The notes beneath the pieces were generated by a model. It was not told the DNA's origin, made no database searches, and worked only from the letters and a program-made list of their open reading frames with translations. DNA of 64,000 nucleotides from Muribaculaceae bacterium (GTDB lineage Bacteria; Bacteroidota; Bacteroidia; Bacteroidales; Muribaculaceae): assembly GCA_022510385.1 (NCBI GenBank), contig JAFLTQ010000004.1:1-64000 (forward strand), given 5' to 3'. Positions within the stretch are counted from its first letter, which is position 1, and each line of letters begins with the position of its first letter. Made by a program: the position numbers and the translations under genes. This document shows, in pieces, positions 32,497 through 42,589 of this stretch.

Positions 32497-34203
32497 TTAA
32501 TTCCAACCTTTATTTTGTTTCAATTTACCGTTGGAAAGGGTTATCTGATTCTGTGGAATCTGCGACAATCCCTGAGTTTCTATAATCTTAGACCTGTCAT
32601 AAGTTACTACTGCGTCAGCTCCTCCGTTGAGCACAGCCTGGTTGTTGGATGCCATGATAGCGTCGGCAAGCACATCAACTCCCTGACGGAGAAGATCCCA
32701 ATAGCGGAGACCTTCCATAGCAAATTCAACTCTACGCTCGTTCATGATGTTTTCGAAGGTAGGAGCAACAGAACCGAGGCCAACACGAGCGCGAACCATA
32801 TCAAGATAAGTCTGCGCATTCGGAGAACCAAGTTCTGCTGCCATCAGAAGCACGTCGGCATAGCGAAGTATTACCCACGGGGTGGGGTTACATTCCTGGA
32901 ATCCGGCTGTGCCGTCAGGATTGGTTGCAGGGTTACCGTTACCGTAAACCATCGGAGTATATTTCTTTACAGTGAGTCCTGTGTATTCACGCCAGTCGTT
33001 GACTGCAGCTTCCCATTCAGCACCCATGGCTATACCTTCTCCGGGCAGATTAATAACAGCTGCTTTCCCTCTTGGATCGTTGGCAAGGTAATTATTGTAG
33101 AAAGAAGGACACACCGTGCAGGCGCCCCAGCCTCTTCCGTAGGGGAGTCCGAAATTGTTGGCGTTGTAATTTCTCATACCCATCATAACAAGCCAGCGAT
33201 TTGAATCGTTGTTACCGTTATAATCTTGAGTGGGAGTGAAATTCTGCGACAACATAACCTCACTGTTTTCATCTCCAACGTAGAAAGAAGTTTCTGTGTT
33301 CCAGCCGGGTTCGTCTTCTATAGGATAAACAGAAGCTGCCACCCATAGAGAAGTATAATCATTAACAAGACTATAATATCCCGAAGAGACTACATCTTCA
33401 AGACCCTCGAGCACTTCAGCCTTGGATATATTTCCGAAAGTGTTTCCATCGGCATCGGTGTAACCGGGCTGCTGGCCATAATAGCCTGTGTAGAATAAGT
33501 AAGCACGTGCGAGCAAGCCTTCAGCAGTCTGTTTGGTGATACGTCCCCATGTTCCGCTTATTATTGCAGAATCGGGGTTTACCCCATGATATGCTTCTGC
33601 GGGAATATTCTTTACAGCATACTGTAGATCGTCGAATATAAGAGCATATACTTCAGCCGGATCTGCCTGTTCAAGAAGGTCGGTCGAAGGCTCACGCAAT
33701 AGTGGAATATTACCGAACCATCTTACCAGGTCGAAATAAAGGATTGCGCGAAGAGCACGACATTCGCCCATAATACGACCTTTGTCGGCTTCTGAATTCC
33801 ATTTTATTTTTTCACTGTTCTGGATAAGCATATTACAGCGGTAGATACCGGCATAATAATCGCTCCAGTCTGTCTCATATAGGTTTGCGTCGGCAGGTGA
33901 CCTCGACAAGTCGAAAGAATCGATAGCCTGATAACCATAACCGTCACCGTTTCCTGTTGCTCCGAATGTTTCGTCGCTCATCACGGTGGAAGAAACATAG
34001 AAGCCTATGCCTGGATTGGAAGAAACCTGCCTCCATCCGTCGTAGCAACCTATCAGAGCGCGAAGGGCATCATTCTGTGAGGAATAAAAATTGTCTACAT
34101 TCGATTCGGTTTTAGATTCCACGTCGAGGAAACTGCCGTCGCAAGATGTAAGTGCAAGGGCAGCTGACACCGCACCGATTGTAAATATATTTAAAAGTTT
34201 CAT
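32497..34203 (-). CDS. susD: SusD/RagB-family outer membrane lipoprotein
   Basis: LTSCDGSFLDVESKTES, EADKGRIMGECRALRAILYFDLVRWFGNIPLL, PWVILRYADVLLMAAEL, RRVEFAMEGLRYWDLLRQG. Confidence 0.95.
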   Translation of the reverse strand: MKLLNIFTIGAVSAALALTSCDGSFLDVESKTESNVDNFYSSQNDALRALIGCYDGWRQVSSNPGIGFYVSSTVMSDETFGATGNGDGYGYQAIDSFDLSRSPADANLYETDWSDYYAGIYRCNMLIQNSEKIKWNSEADKGRIMGECRALRAILYFDLVRWFGNIPLLREPSTDLLEQADPAEVYALIFDDLQYAVKNIPAEAYHGVNPDSAIISGTWGRITKQTAEGLLARAYLFYTGYYGQQPGYTDADGNTFGNISKAEVLEGLEDVVSSGYYSLVNDYTSLWVAASVYPIEDEPGWNTETSFYVGDENSEVMLSQNFTPTQDYNGNNDSNRWLVMMGMRNYNANNFGLPYGRGWGACTVCPSFYNNYLANDPRGKAAVINLPGEGIAMGAEWEAAVNDWREYTGLTVKKYTPMVYGNGNPATNPDGTAGFQECNPTPWVILRYADVLLMAAELGSPNAQTYLDMVRARVGLGSVAPTFENIMNERRVEFAMEGLRYWDLLRQGVDVLADAIMASNNQAVLNGGADAVVTYDRSKIIETQGLSQIPQNQITLSNGKLKQNKGWN

Positions 34204-34223
34204 AGTTAGTCTTATTGATTAGA

Positions 34224-37200
34224 TTAGAAAGAAAGGTTAACTCCAAATAGGAAGTTACGAGAACGAGGATAGAAACCGAGGTCAACGCCGCTAACCCAGT
34301 TGGAAGTTCCGTAACCAATCTCGGGATCCATACCATTATACTTGGTGAATGTGTAAAGGTTCTGGATCTGGAAATAGAGACGGAGGTTGCTACACCACGG
34401 ACGATTGATCAGCGGAGCAAAGTTATACCCGAGAGTCAGGTCAGAGATTCTGAAATAGTCACCGTCGTGCAGATAAAGGTCACTGAAAAGCCAGTTGATA
34501 TTCTGGTTGGTGACGCGAGGTATTTTATTGGAAGTGCCCTCACCGGTCCATCTGCCGAGGATTTCGGTAGTATAGTTGGCTTGTTGGTTGGTCCAGTTTC
34601 TGTAGCTCTGAACGATCTTCATGCCAGTTGCACCGGTTCCAACTATTCCCAGGTCGAAGTTTTTCCAGTAGAAATTAATGTTGATACCATAAGAGAATTT
34701 TGGAATACCGTTACCGAGGTCAACTTTATCGTTTTCGTCGATTACACCGTCGTGGTTAATGTCAACAAATTTCACATCACCTGGTTGAACGCTTGATTGA
34801 AGGATACCGTTGCCGGCTGCGATCCATTCATTTATTTCCTTTTGATTTTGGAATATACCCGCTGTTTTATAACCCCAGAAATATCCTATAGGATGTCCTT
34901 CCTTGGCACGATAGAATTCTTCCGAGTTATCATAAAGCTGGTTGGTGGCACCATGGATCATACCGTCTTCGGTCGGGATAGCTCCAACCCTGTTCTTGTT
35001 ATAGCCACCGTTCACTCCTATGCTGTAGGAGAAGTCTTTACCGATAACATCGTTCCATTGGAGATTGAACTCAAAACCTGTGTTTTTAACAGAACCTCCA
35101 TTGATGAAAGGAGCTTCGGCACCTGCAGTGGCAGGTATAGGAGCCTGAACGAGCCAGTCTTTGGTATTCTTCCAGTAATATTCCAAAGTAATTGCCAAAC
35201 GATTGCTGAACAACCGGGCGTCAAGACCGATGTTGGTCTGTTCAGAGGTTTCCCAGGTAAGTCCGAGGTTGCTCAAACGGTTGGGATATGCACCCCAGTT
35301 GTTGGCCAAATCTGTTGAATAGTTTGCATTGATATTTCCGTTTGCATCCCAGTAAGGACCAAAGAAATAGTGGGTATTGGTGACTTTGATAGGAGCAAGG
35401 AATTGATAGTTGGCGATATTCTGGTTACCCACACGGCCCCATGAAACACGAAGTTTCAGGAAATCAAGCCAAGAATGCGATGATTCCATGAAATTTTCGC
35501 TTGAGATGTTCCAACCGGCAGACACAGATGGGAATACACCGAAACGATGTCCTTTTGCAAAGCGTGAAGAACCGTCATCACGTATGGTGAAATTGATCAT
35601 ATATTTCTCTTTCCAGTTCCAGCCTAAACGAGCAAAGTAGGAAATAGAGCGGGATTCGTCGTTAGGACTACCGCTGATATATACATTGTCTTCACCTAAT
35701 GTGGCGCCTGTGCCGTTGCTGAGATAAGCGTAAGGCCATGTGTTGAATCCTTCTTTTAGCTTACCCTGGCCGCCACCAAGATATGTGCCGCTGTAGCGAT
35801 ATGCTTCCATACCGATTAGCACATTGAAATCGTGTTCCTTAATACTCCAGTCATAAGAAAGAGTATTGGTCCAGGTCATTCCCAATCCATGATTCATATT
35901 TTGGTTCACCTGTGTATAGTCATTATATGAATATGGTGAAAATTCATAGACCGGGCTGAAGCTACGGTATTCCGAGGTGCTGTAAACGATACCAAACACA
36001 GTGCGGAGTCTCAAATTTTTGATGGGTTCCAACTGGGCATAAACATTACCGTTGAAAGTAGCGTTTTTCGATCTATTGTTGGTGTTGACCATCATGACAC
36101 CATAGGGGTTACCGTCATACTGATACCAGTCGGAACCTGTTGTGCTGTTGAACTCACCTTGTTCATTATATATGGGGGCCAAAGGTGATGTTCCGAATGC
36201 TCCACGCAGAGTGTTGTTATACTGGTTTCCTACACCTATACCGGTGCTCTTTACATATACGAATGAAACCTGTTCGCCTGCTGTTAGGATACCATTGAAA
36301 AATTTATGGTCTGAATTGATACGGAAGTTGTAACGGGAATAATCAGAAACCCTCTTTCCTCCGGCGATACCTTCCTGATTGAGGTAACCGATACTCATGG
36401 CGTAGGTGGAAGTCTGGTTTCCACCGGTGAGTCCGATAGTATGGCTTTGCATAAGGGCCGGTGTTTTAAACATGGCCTTTACCCAATCAGTGTCATAAAT
36501 TCCTATCGGGGAACCTTCGGCATTATGTTTGTAGATACTCGACATTGCAGACCAGTCATATTTGGCAAGACCTGAATTGATCTGCTGTTCATCCTGGATC
36601 ATCATGTATTCCTGAGCATTCAGCATCTTGGTGTAACGAGGCACTGTCTGCCAACCGAAATAACCGTCGTAAGAAACTTTGGCACGACCTTCATGACCTT
36701 GTTTTGTTGTGATAAGCACAACGCCGTTGGCAGCCTGCGCACCATAGATAGCGGCTGAAGCTGCATCCTTTAAAACGTCTATACTTTCGATGTCATTAGG
36801 ATTAAGAGTGCTGATATCTCCTCCTATACCGTCAATAAGATAAAGAGGTGAAGCGTTGCCGATTGTACCGAGACCACGGATCTGAACCTTCATATCTGAT
36901 CCGGGCTGTCCGGAGGTACTTGTGATGGAGACACCTGCCATCTGTCCCTGAAGTGCCTGAAGGGGAGAGGTGGTGTTCAAGCGTGCAATCTCATCACCTT
37001 TCACTTGTGACGTTGCACCGGTGACAAGTTTCTTCTTTTGTACTCCATAACCAACAACCACAACTTCATCAAGCACAGTGTCGTTTTCAAGCAGAGCAAC
37101 ATTTAAAGAGCTGCTCTCCACTTTAATTTCACGGCTGGTGTAACCAATATAGGAGAACACCAAAGTCTGTCCTTTCTCGGCTTTGATTGAGTAATTGCCA

Positions 37201-37409
37201 TCGATGTCTGTTAAGGTTGCTTTTGATGTACCTTTTATAACAATGGTAACACCGATTAGTGGTTCTCCATCTTCCGCTGAAGTCACCGTTCCTGTGACAT
37301 TCAGGGATTGCGCAGAGGCTGTAGTAAATCCTATCAATAAAAGTAGGACAAACAACCAGCCACGAAGCAGATGCAACAAGTTGCACCCTCCCGTCAAGAG
37401 TTTTTCCAT
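34224..37409 (-). CDS. susC: SusC/RagA-family TonB-dependent transporter
   Basis: CarboxypepD_reg-like N-terminus, DEVVVVGYGVQKKKLVTGATSQV, QIRGLGTIGNASPLYLIDG, LKDAASAAIYGAQAANGVVLITTK. Confidence 0.97.
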   Translation of the reverse strand: MEKLLTGGCNLLHLLRGWLFVLLLLIGFTTASAQSLNVTGTVTSAEDGEPLIGVTIVIKGTSKATLTDIDGNYSIKAEKGQTLVFSYIGYTSREIKVESSSLNVALLENDTVLDEVVVVGYGVQKKKLVTGATSQVKGDEIARLNTTSPLQALQGQMAGVSITSTSGQPGSDMKVQIRGLGTIGNASPLYLIDGIGGDISTLNPNDIESIDVLKDAASAAIYGAQAANGVVLITTKQGHEGRAKVSYDGYFGWQTVPRYTKMLNAQEYMMIQDEQQINSGLAKYDWSAMSSIYKHNAEGSPIGIYDTDWVKAMFKTPALMQSHTIGLTGGNQTSTYAMSIGYLNQEGIAGGKRVSDYSRYNFRINSDHKFFNGILTAGEQVSFVYVKSTGIGVGNQYNNTLRGAFGTSPLAPIYNEQGEFNSTTGSDWYQYDGNPYGVMMVNTNNRSKNATFNGNVYAQLEPIKNLRLRTVFGIVYSTSEYRSFSPVYEFSPYSYNDYTQVNQNMNHGLGMTWTNTLSYDWSIKEHDFNVLIGMEAYRYSGTYLGGGQGKLKEGFNTWPYAYLSNGTGATLGEDNVYISGSPNDESRSISYFARLGWNWKEKYMINFTIRDDGSSRFAKGHRFGVFPSVSAGWNISSENFMESSHSWLDFLKLRVSWGRVGNQNIANYQFLAPIKVTNTHYFFGPYWDANGNINANYSTDLANNWGAYPNRLSNLGLTWETSEQTNIGLDARLFSNRLAITLEYYWKNTKDWLVQAPIPATAGAEAPFINGGSVKNTGFEFNLQWNDVIGKDFSYSIGVNGGYNKNRVGAIPTEDGMIHGATNQLYDNSEEFYRAKEGHPIGYFWGYKTAGIFQNQKEINEWIAAGNGILQSSVQPGDVKFVDINHDGVIDENDKVDLGNGIPKFSYGININFYWKNFDLGIVGTGATGMKIVQSYRNWTNQQANYTTEILGRWTGEGTSNKIPRVTNQNINWLFSDLYLHDGDYFRISDLTLGYNFAPLINRPWCSNLRLYFQIQNLYTFTKYNGMDPEIGYGTSNWVSGVDLGFYPRSRNFLFGVNLSF

Positions 37410-37488
37410 TAGATTAATAAATTTAGTTAATTAGATAGTTTTTCATGGCTTTTAGCCTCGGTTTTTTCTTCCGAGACTAATTAAGTAG

Positions 37489-37520
37489 CAAAAGTATATA
37501 ACAATTTTTTAAAATCCAAA
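37489..37520 (-). promoter_or_regulatory. Bacteroidetes promoter TTTG-N20-TACTTTTG upstream of susC
   Basis: Minus-strand TTTG (37517-37520), 20-nt spacer, TACTTTTG (37489-37496). Confidence 0.8.
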
Positions 37521-37631
37521 AAAAGGGTTTTAAATCCCGTTTTTAAACAATTATGGAAAATAATCGAAAAACTTGGATAAAATTGTTTAGCAGCGTGTAT
37601 TGCTCTGTTTTTTTATAACAGAACCCATTTC

Positions 37632-40055
37632 TCAATATTCAAACTCTAATTCTATGATCTTTCCTTCGGGGAGGTTTAAGGAAATAATATTGTTATCCGG
37701 AGTCATTTTCAAATCAACGTCTTCATCCGATTTCACATTTTTAACTTCACCGGGAATCTTTATCTTTATTTCTTCTTTATGTCCTCCTTTAATTTTTGCC
37801 TTTTCAGGAAGTCGATTTCTCCATACGAGATCAATCTCGTTGCCACCTCGAGTGCGAAAACCTTTAAGAACTCCTTCCGGGAGAGCATCCGGAAGTGCGG
37901 GTAGAAGATTTATATAGCCATCATGACTCTGAATCAACATTTCACTTATACCTGCAGTCCCTCCGAAATTTCCGTCGATCTGAAATGGCGGATGAGAACA
38001 GAAAAGGTTAGCAAAGGTTCCGGCACGGTGTCTCCCGGTTTCTTCATCCACTGCAGGTTGAAGCAGTCCTTTTAACACTTTCCAGGCTCGATTCCCGTCT
38101 AACAATCTTGCATGAAAATTAATTTTCCATGCTCTTGACCATCCTGTGCCTTCGTCTCCTCTCACATCGAGGGTCTTGCGTGCGGCATCAATCAACTCAG
38201 GGGTCTTTTCAACAGAAATACTGTAACCGGGATATAATCCGTATAAATGGCTCACATGCCTATGGTGAGGGTCAACCTCGTCATATTCCTCAAGCCATTC
38301 CATCAGTCTCCCTTGAGAATCCACCTGCATCGGTGGGAGTTTTTCGATAGCTTGTTTAAGCTTTGGGATATCTTCGTCGACCACTTCCAATATATTAGCC
38401 GCTTTTATGACCTTACTCCACAATTCACCTATGATCTGAGTATCCATTGTGGGCCCCATGCAAACGCTCAATGGAGTATTGTCACCCGGCAAATAGAATT
38501 CATTTTCCGGAGAGGAGCTGGGAGCTGTGACAAGCCAACCGTTTTTCGGTTCTTCAATCATTGTGGAATAAAAGAACATAGCGGCTCCTTTCATTACCGG
38601 ATAATATTTTGCTAAAAAATCTTTATCACCTGTGTAATCATAATGTTCCCATAAATGTTCACATAGCCAAGCACCTCCGGTGTTGGTTGCTCCCCATGAA
38701 GGATCCTCTCCGGGTTCTGTATAATTCCAGGCATTTGTCATCATGTGCATTACCCACCCTTGGGCATCCGGACCATAGAAAGCCTTGGCGCTTCTTTCTC
38801 CTGAAGGCACACTACGCAAGGTTAGTTCAGCAAGTGGTAAATGCAATTCAGATAGATTCCCTGTTTCAGCAGGCCAATGATTCATCTGAACATTAATATT
38901 GGTGTGGTAATCCCCGTTCCACGGGGTGCCGATACCGTTTGCCCACAAACCTTGAAGATTCGGAGGTAATAGCCCCGGCTGCGTAGAAGAAATCAAAAGA
39001 TACCTGCCATAGTTATAATAAAGGGCAGCCAGAGAGGTATCCGTATCATTCTCAGCAAACGCCTTGAGTCTTTCATTTGTCGGGAGAAATGAATTTTCAT
39101 TAGTCGGGAAGGATAAGTCTGTTCTTGCCATTAAAGATTCATGAGCAGATACCCCTGCTTTAAATGATTCCTCCGGATTTTCAAGAATCTCTTTAAGGTC
39201 TTGTGCGACTTTCCGCAGATAATTTTCCGGATAAAAATAAGTTGTAGCAGCTGTTATTCCAATCCAGGCTTCATCAGCACCTTTTACTATTACTATTGAG
39301 TCGCCTTCCATTGCTATCTTTGCGTGTTTGCCCTTAACTTTCACACCGGCTTCGGCAGCATATCTCACCCCCTCAATCTCTTTCTGACCACTGTTTAATT
39401 CCCCTTTTAGCAACAATTCTCCGAACTCGGGTGAAGATGTTTTCCCCCTTTCAGGTCGCGATAGTATAAATGAAAAGTTTATTTTTCCCGGTTTTGAAGC
39501 AGTAAGTCTAACCAACATTCCCTCTTCACCTCTTGCTACGGAATATTCCCTTCTGTAGCTAACACCGTCAGAAAGGGTAAATTGTGTCCACGCAATAGCT
39601 TTATCTAAATCTAAACCTCGGGAATATTCTACCGGGATGGGAGAAGACGTGTGATAATTATAAGAAATTTCTAAATCACCCAGCATTTGATAGTTTCCAT
39701 AGGTGCCTCCGAATTCCGGTAATTTGGGTACAAAATGCTCATACATTAATTTTTGCGCCTCCTTATTTTTCCCTTCCTTCAACAACCTGCGTATTTCGGG
39801 CAATGATTTTGATGCTTCAGGATTCGAATAATCGAATTCAGAGCCGCTCCACATCGAAATTTCATTAAGAACGATCTTTTCATTCACCACTCCTCCATCG
39901 GGCATCATTCCCAATCTGCCATCGCCCAAAGGTAACGTCTCTTCCCAGATTTGAGCAGGCATTGTATACCATAAGGTCTTGTCAGGGTTTATGGTAAATG
40001 ATTGGGTCAATAGAGTCAAGAGGATACCGATAAGGAAGAAATAAAGTTTTTTCAT
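37632..40055 (-). CDS. GH95 alpha-L-fucosidase/alpha-galactosidase-like enzyme
   Basis: WEETLPLGDGRLGMMPDGGVVNEKIVLNEISMWSGS, LQGLWANGIGTPWNGDYHTNINVQMNHWPAETGNLSE, FQIDGNFGGTAGISEMLIQS. Confidence 0.93.
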   Translation of the reverse strand: MKKLYFFLIGILLTLLTQSFTINPDKTLWYTMPAQIWEETLPLGDGRLGMMPDGGVVNEKIVLNEISMWSGSEFDYSNPEASKSLPEIRRLLKEGKNKEAQKLMYEHFVPKLPEFGGTYGNYQMLGDLEISYNYHTSSPIPVEYSRGLDLDKAIAWTQFTLSDGVSYRREYSVARGEEGMLVRLTASKPGKINFSFILSRPERGKTSSPEFGELLLKGELNSGQKEIEGVRYAAEAGVKVKGKHAKIAMEGDSIVIVKGADEAWIGITAATTYFYPENYLRKVAQDLKEILENPEESFKAGVSAHESLMARTDLSFPTNENSFLPTNERLKAFAENDTDTSLAALYYNYGRYLLISSTQPGLLPPNLQGLWANGIGTPWNGDYHTNINVQMNHWPAETGNLSELHLPLAELTLRSVPSGERSAKAFYGPDAQGWVMHMMTNAWNYTEPGEDPSWGATNTGGAWLCEHLWEHYDYTGDKDFLAKYYPVMKGAAMFFYSTMIEEPKNGWLVTAPSSSPENEFYLPGDNTPLSVCMGPTMDTQIIGELWSKVIKAANILEVVDEDIPKLKQAIEKLPPMQVDSQGRLMEWLEEYDEVDPHHRHVSHLYGLYPGYSISVEKTPELIDAARKTLDVRGDEGTGWSRAWKINFHARLLDGNRAWKVLKGLLQPAVDEETGRHRAGTFANLFCSHPPFQIDGNFGGTAGISEMLIQSHDGYINLLPALPDALPEGVLKGFRTRGGNEIDLVWRNRLPEKAKIKGGHKEEIKIKIPGEVKNVKSDEDVDLKMTPDNNIISLNLPEGKIIELEFEY

Positions 40056-40139
40056 GGAATAAAATATTGATTCTCGAAATTACAAATTTTTGTGATAAAA
40101 TATTTATCTTTGGGGCACTTAACCTTGAAAAATTTTATT

Positions 40140-42479
40140 ATGAAAAAATTCATTTATCCATTATTAAGCTTGTTGATAGTGGGATGTGGAAAATCGGAGA
40201 CCGGTAATGATGAAACTCCGGCAATCCCGGTTAATGCCAATTTGGAATTGCGTGTCAAAGAAATTGTTTCTAAAATGAGTCTGGAAGATAAAATAGGCCA
40301 GATGTGTGAAGTAGCAATAGACATGGTTCAATGTGACACGCTTGTAAATGGCCAAGTAGAGCTTGATCCTGTTAAACTCGATTCCATTATCAGTAAATAC
40401 CGGGTGGGATCAGTGCTTAACGTTCCAATGAGTTTTGCTCAGACTCCGGAGGCCTGGTACAGGATTATTTCCGGTATTCAAGAGGCTTCAATGAAAGAAT
40501 TAGGAATTCCTGACATTTATGGGGTTGACCAGAATCATGGAGCATCCTATACAGCCGGCGGAACTCTCTTTCCTCAAGAAATCAATATGGCTGCTTCCTT
40601 CAATCGTGAATTGGTGAGAGAAGGAGCCAGAATTACAGCTTACGAATCACGTGCTTGCGACATTCCGTGGGTCTACAATCCGGTAATGGACCTTGGCCGT
40701 AATCCCATATGGCCACGAATCTGGGAAAGTTTTGGTGAAGATCCTTTTGTCAATGGTGCCATGGCAGTGGAAATGGTGAAAGGGTATCAGGGTGATGATC
40801 CAAATAATGTAGGTCCTCAAAATGTTGCCGCATGTTTGAAACATTATATGGCTTATGGAGTGCCCACCTCAGGAAAAGACCGAACTCCGGCCAATGTAAA
40901 TCCTATTGATCTGCGTGAAAAATTCTTTCATCCCTATAAAGAGGCCATCCGTGCCGGAGCTCTTTCCGTAATGGTCAATTCTGCCCAGGTGAACGGAGTG
41001 CCTTTGCATGCAAATTACGAACTTCTCACCGTATGGCTCAAAGAGGGTCTGAATTGGGATGGAATGATTGTTACCGACTGGGCCGACATTCAGAATCTTT
41101 GGAAAAGAGATAAAGTGGCTCATGATTATAAAGAGGCTATAGAAGTGTCGATCAATGCCGGTATAGATATGAGTATGACTCCTTATGATGTGGAATTCTG
41201 CACGTTGCTCAAGGAATTGGTGGATGAAGGGAAAGTGAAAATGTCAAGGATCGATGATGCGGTTTCACGTATTATTCGCCTTAAACTGCGTTTAGGCCTT
41301 TTCGATGCTCCGGATACAAATTATAAGGATTATCCTCTTTTTGGATGTGAACAACATGAAGCAGCCTCTTTTGAAATGGCAGTTGAAAGTGAGATCCTTC
41401 TAAAGAATGAAAATAATATACTGCCTCTTCAGAAGGGTAAGCGTATTCTTGTGACAGGACCTAATGCCAATTCAATGAGGAGTCTCAACGGTGGATGGTC
41501 TTATACTTGGCAAGGCACCGAAAACCCGGTTTTCCATGAACAATACAATACTATTTATGAAGCATTGGCAAACGAATTCGGTTCAGACAAGGTAGTCCTC
41601 GAAGAAGGTCTGGAATATGTCGATAAATATGGCGATCATGAAGGAGAGAAGAATGTTAGAATTGAAAAAGCAGTTGCTGCCGCCAGGAGTGTGGATGTAA
41701 TCGTGGCTTGTATCGGTGAAAATTCATACACAGAGACTCCGGGCAATACCAATGACCTTCATCTTTCTTCAAATCAGACCAACCTTGTCAAAGAATTGGC
41801 AAAGACAGGAAAACCTATTATTCTTGTTCTTAATGAGGGTCGTCCCAGAATTATCCGTGAGATTGAGCCTTTGGCATCTGCTGTAATCGACATCTTGCTC
41901 CCGGCAAATTACGGTGGCGACGCTCTTGCAAAGCTTATTAGCGGCGAAAGAAACTTTAGCGGGAAACTTCCTTACACCTATCCGAAATGGATAAATGCTC
42001 TCACCACTTATGATCACAAACCAAGTGAGAAGACAGAAACTATGGAAGGTGCATATAACTATTCTTCCGAAGTAGATGTTCAATGGCCGTTCGGATTCGG
42101 AATGAGTTACACCACTTTTGAATATTCAGATATTTCAATAAACAAGAATGAGTTTACACCTAAAGACGAGTTAACAGTTTCAGTAACCGTCACCAACACG
42201 GGTTCTGTGGAGGGGAAAGAGGTAGTGATTTTATATTCCAGAGACCTCGTGGCTTCTGTAACCCCGGACAACAAACGTGTCAGAGGCTTTGACAAGATTA
42301 ACCTTAAGCCCGGTGAAAGCACTCAAGTATCCTTCACCATTCCGGCAAGCGATCTTGCTTTTGTTGGACAGGATAATAAATGGCGTATGGAAAAAGGGGA
42401 ATTTGAATTCGTCTTGGGCAACCAACGAGTAAAGGCTTTGTGTACGGAAAATAAAGTCTGGAAAGGACAAAATATTTAA
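40140..42479 (+). CDS. GH3 beta-glucosidase lipoprotein
   Basis: Internal ATG gives MKKFIYPLLSLLIVGCGKS lipobox; NPIWPRIWESFGEDPFVNG, GMIVTDWADIQNL; -7 box TATCTTTG at 40105-40112. Confidence 0.92.
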   Translation: MKKFIYPLLSLLIVGCGKSETGNDETPAIPVNANLELRVKEIVSKMSLEDKIGQMCEVAIDMVQCDTLVNGQVELDPVKLDSIISKYRVGSVLNVPMSFAQTPEAWYRIISGIQEASMKELGIPDIYGVDQNHGASYTAGGTLFPQEINMAASFNRELVREGARITAYESRACDIPWVYNPVMDLGRNPIWPRIWESFGEDPFVNGAMAVEMVKGYQGDDPNNVGPQNVAACLKHYMAYGVPTSGKDRTPANVNPIDLREKFFHPYKEAIRAGALSVMVNSAQVNGVPLHANYELLTVWLKEGLNWDGMIVTDWADIQNLWKRDKVAHDYKEAIEVSINAGIDMSMTPYDVEFCTLLKELVDEGKVKMSRIDDAVSRIIRLKLRLGLFDAPDTNYKDYPLFGCEQHEAASFEMAVESEILLKNENNILPLQKGKRILVTGPNANSMRSLNGGWSYTWQGTENPVFHEQYNTIYEALANEFGSDKVVLEEGLEYVDKYGDHEGEKNVRIEKAVAAARSVDVIVACIGENSYTETPGNTNDLHLSSNQTNLVKELAKTGKPIILVLNEGRPRIIREIEPLASAVIDILLPANYGGDALAKLISGERNFSGKLPYTYPKWINALTTYDHKPSEKTETMEGAYNYSSEVDVQWPFGFGMSYTTFEYSDISINKNEFTPKDELTVSVTVTNTGSVEGKEVVILYSRDLVASVTPDNKRVRGFDKINLKPGESTQVSFTIPASDLAFVGQDNKWRMEKGEFEFVLGNQRVKALCTENKVWKGQNI

Positions 42480-42501
42480 AAATAGGTTTATCATAATTAA
42501 T

Positions 42502-42534
42502 AGAAGGTGTGTCGATTTATTTGACACACCTTCT
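42502..42534. terminator. Strong bidirectional stem-loop terminator between convergent GH3 and fimbrillin genes
   Basis: agaaggtgtgtc-gatttattt-gacacaccttct. Confidence 0.85.
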
Positions 42535-42561
42535 TTGTTGGTATGGGGTCGGACTCTATCA

Positions 42562-42589
42562 GGGTCAGCTTATGTTGCCGGTACTTAGG
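42562..42589 (+). repeat. 28-bp imperfect direct repeat, right copy
   Basis: gggtcagcttatgttgccggtacttagg; overlaps the last codons of the minus-strand fimbrillin-like gene. Confidence 0.85.

Noticed and set aside
32515-33204. 229-aa plus-strand ORF
   Set aside because: Antisense to susD homolog; composition consistent with a shadow ORF.
34797-35318. 173-aa plus-strand ORF
   Set aside because: Antisense to susC homolog; no recognisable domain.
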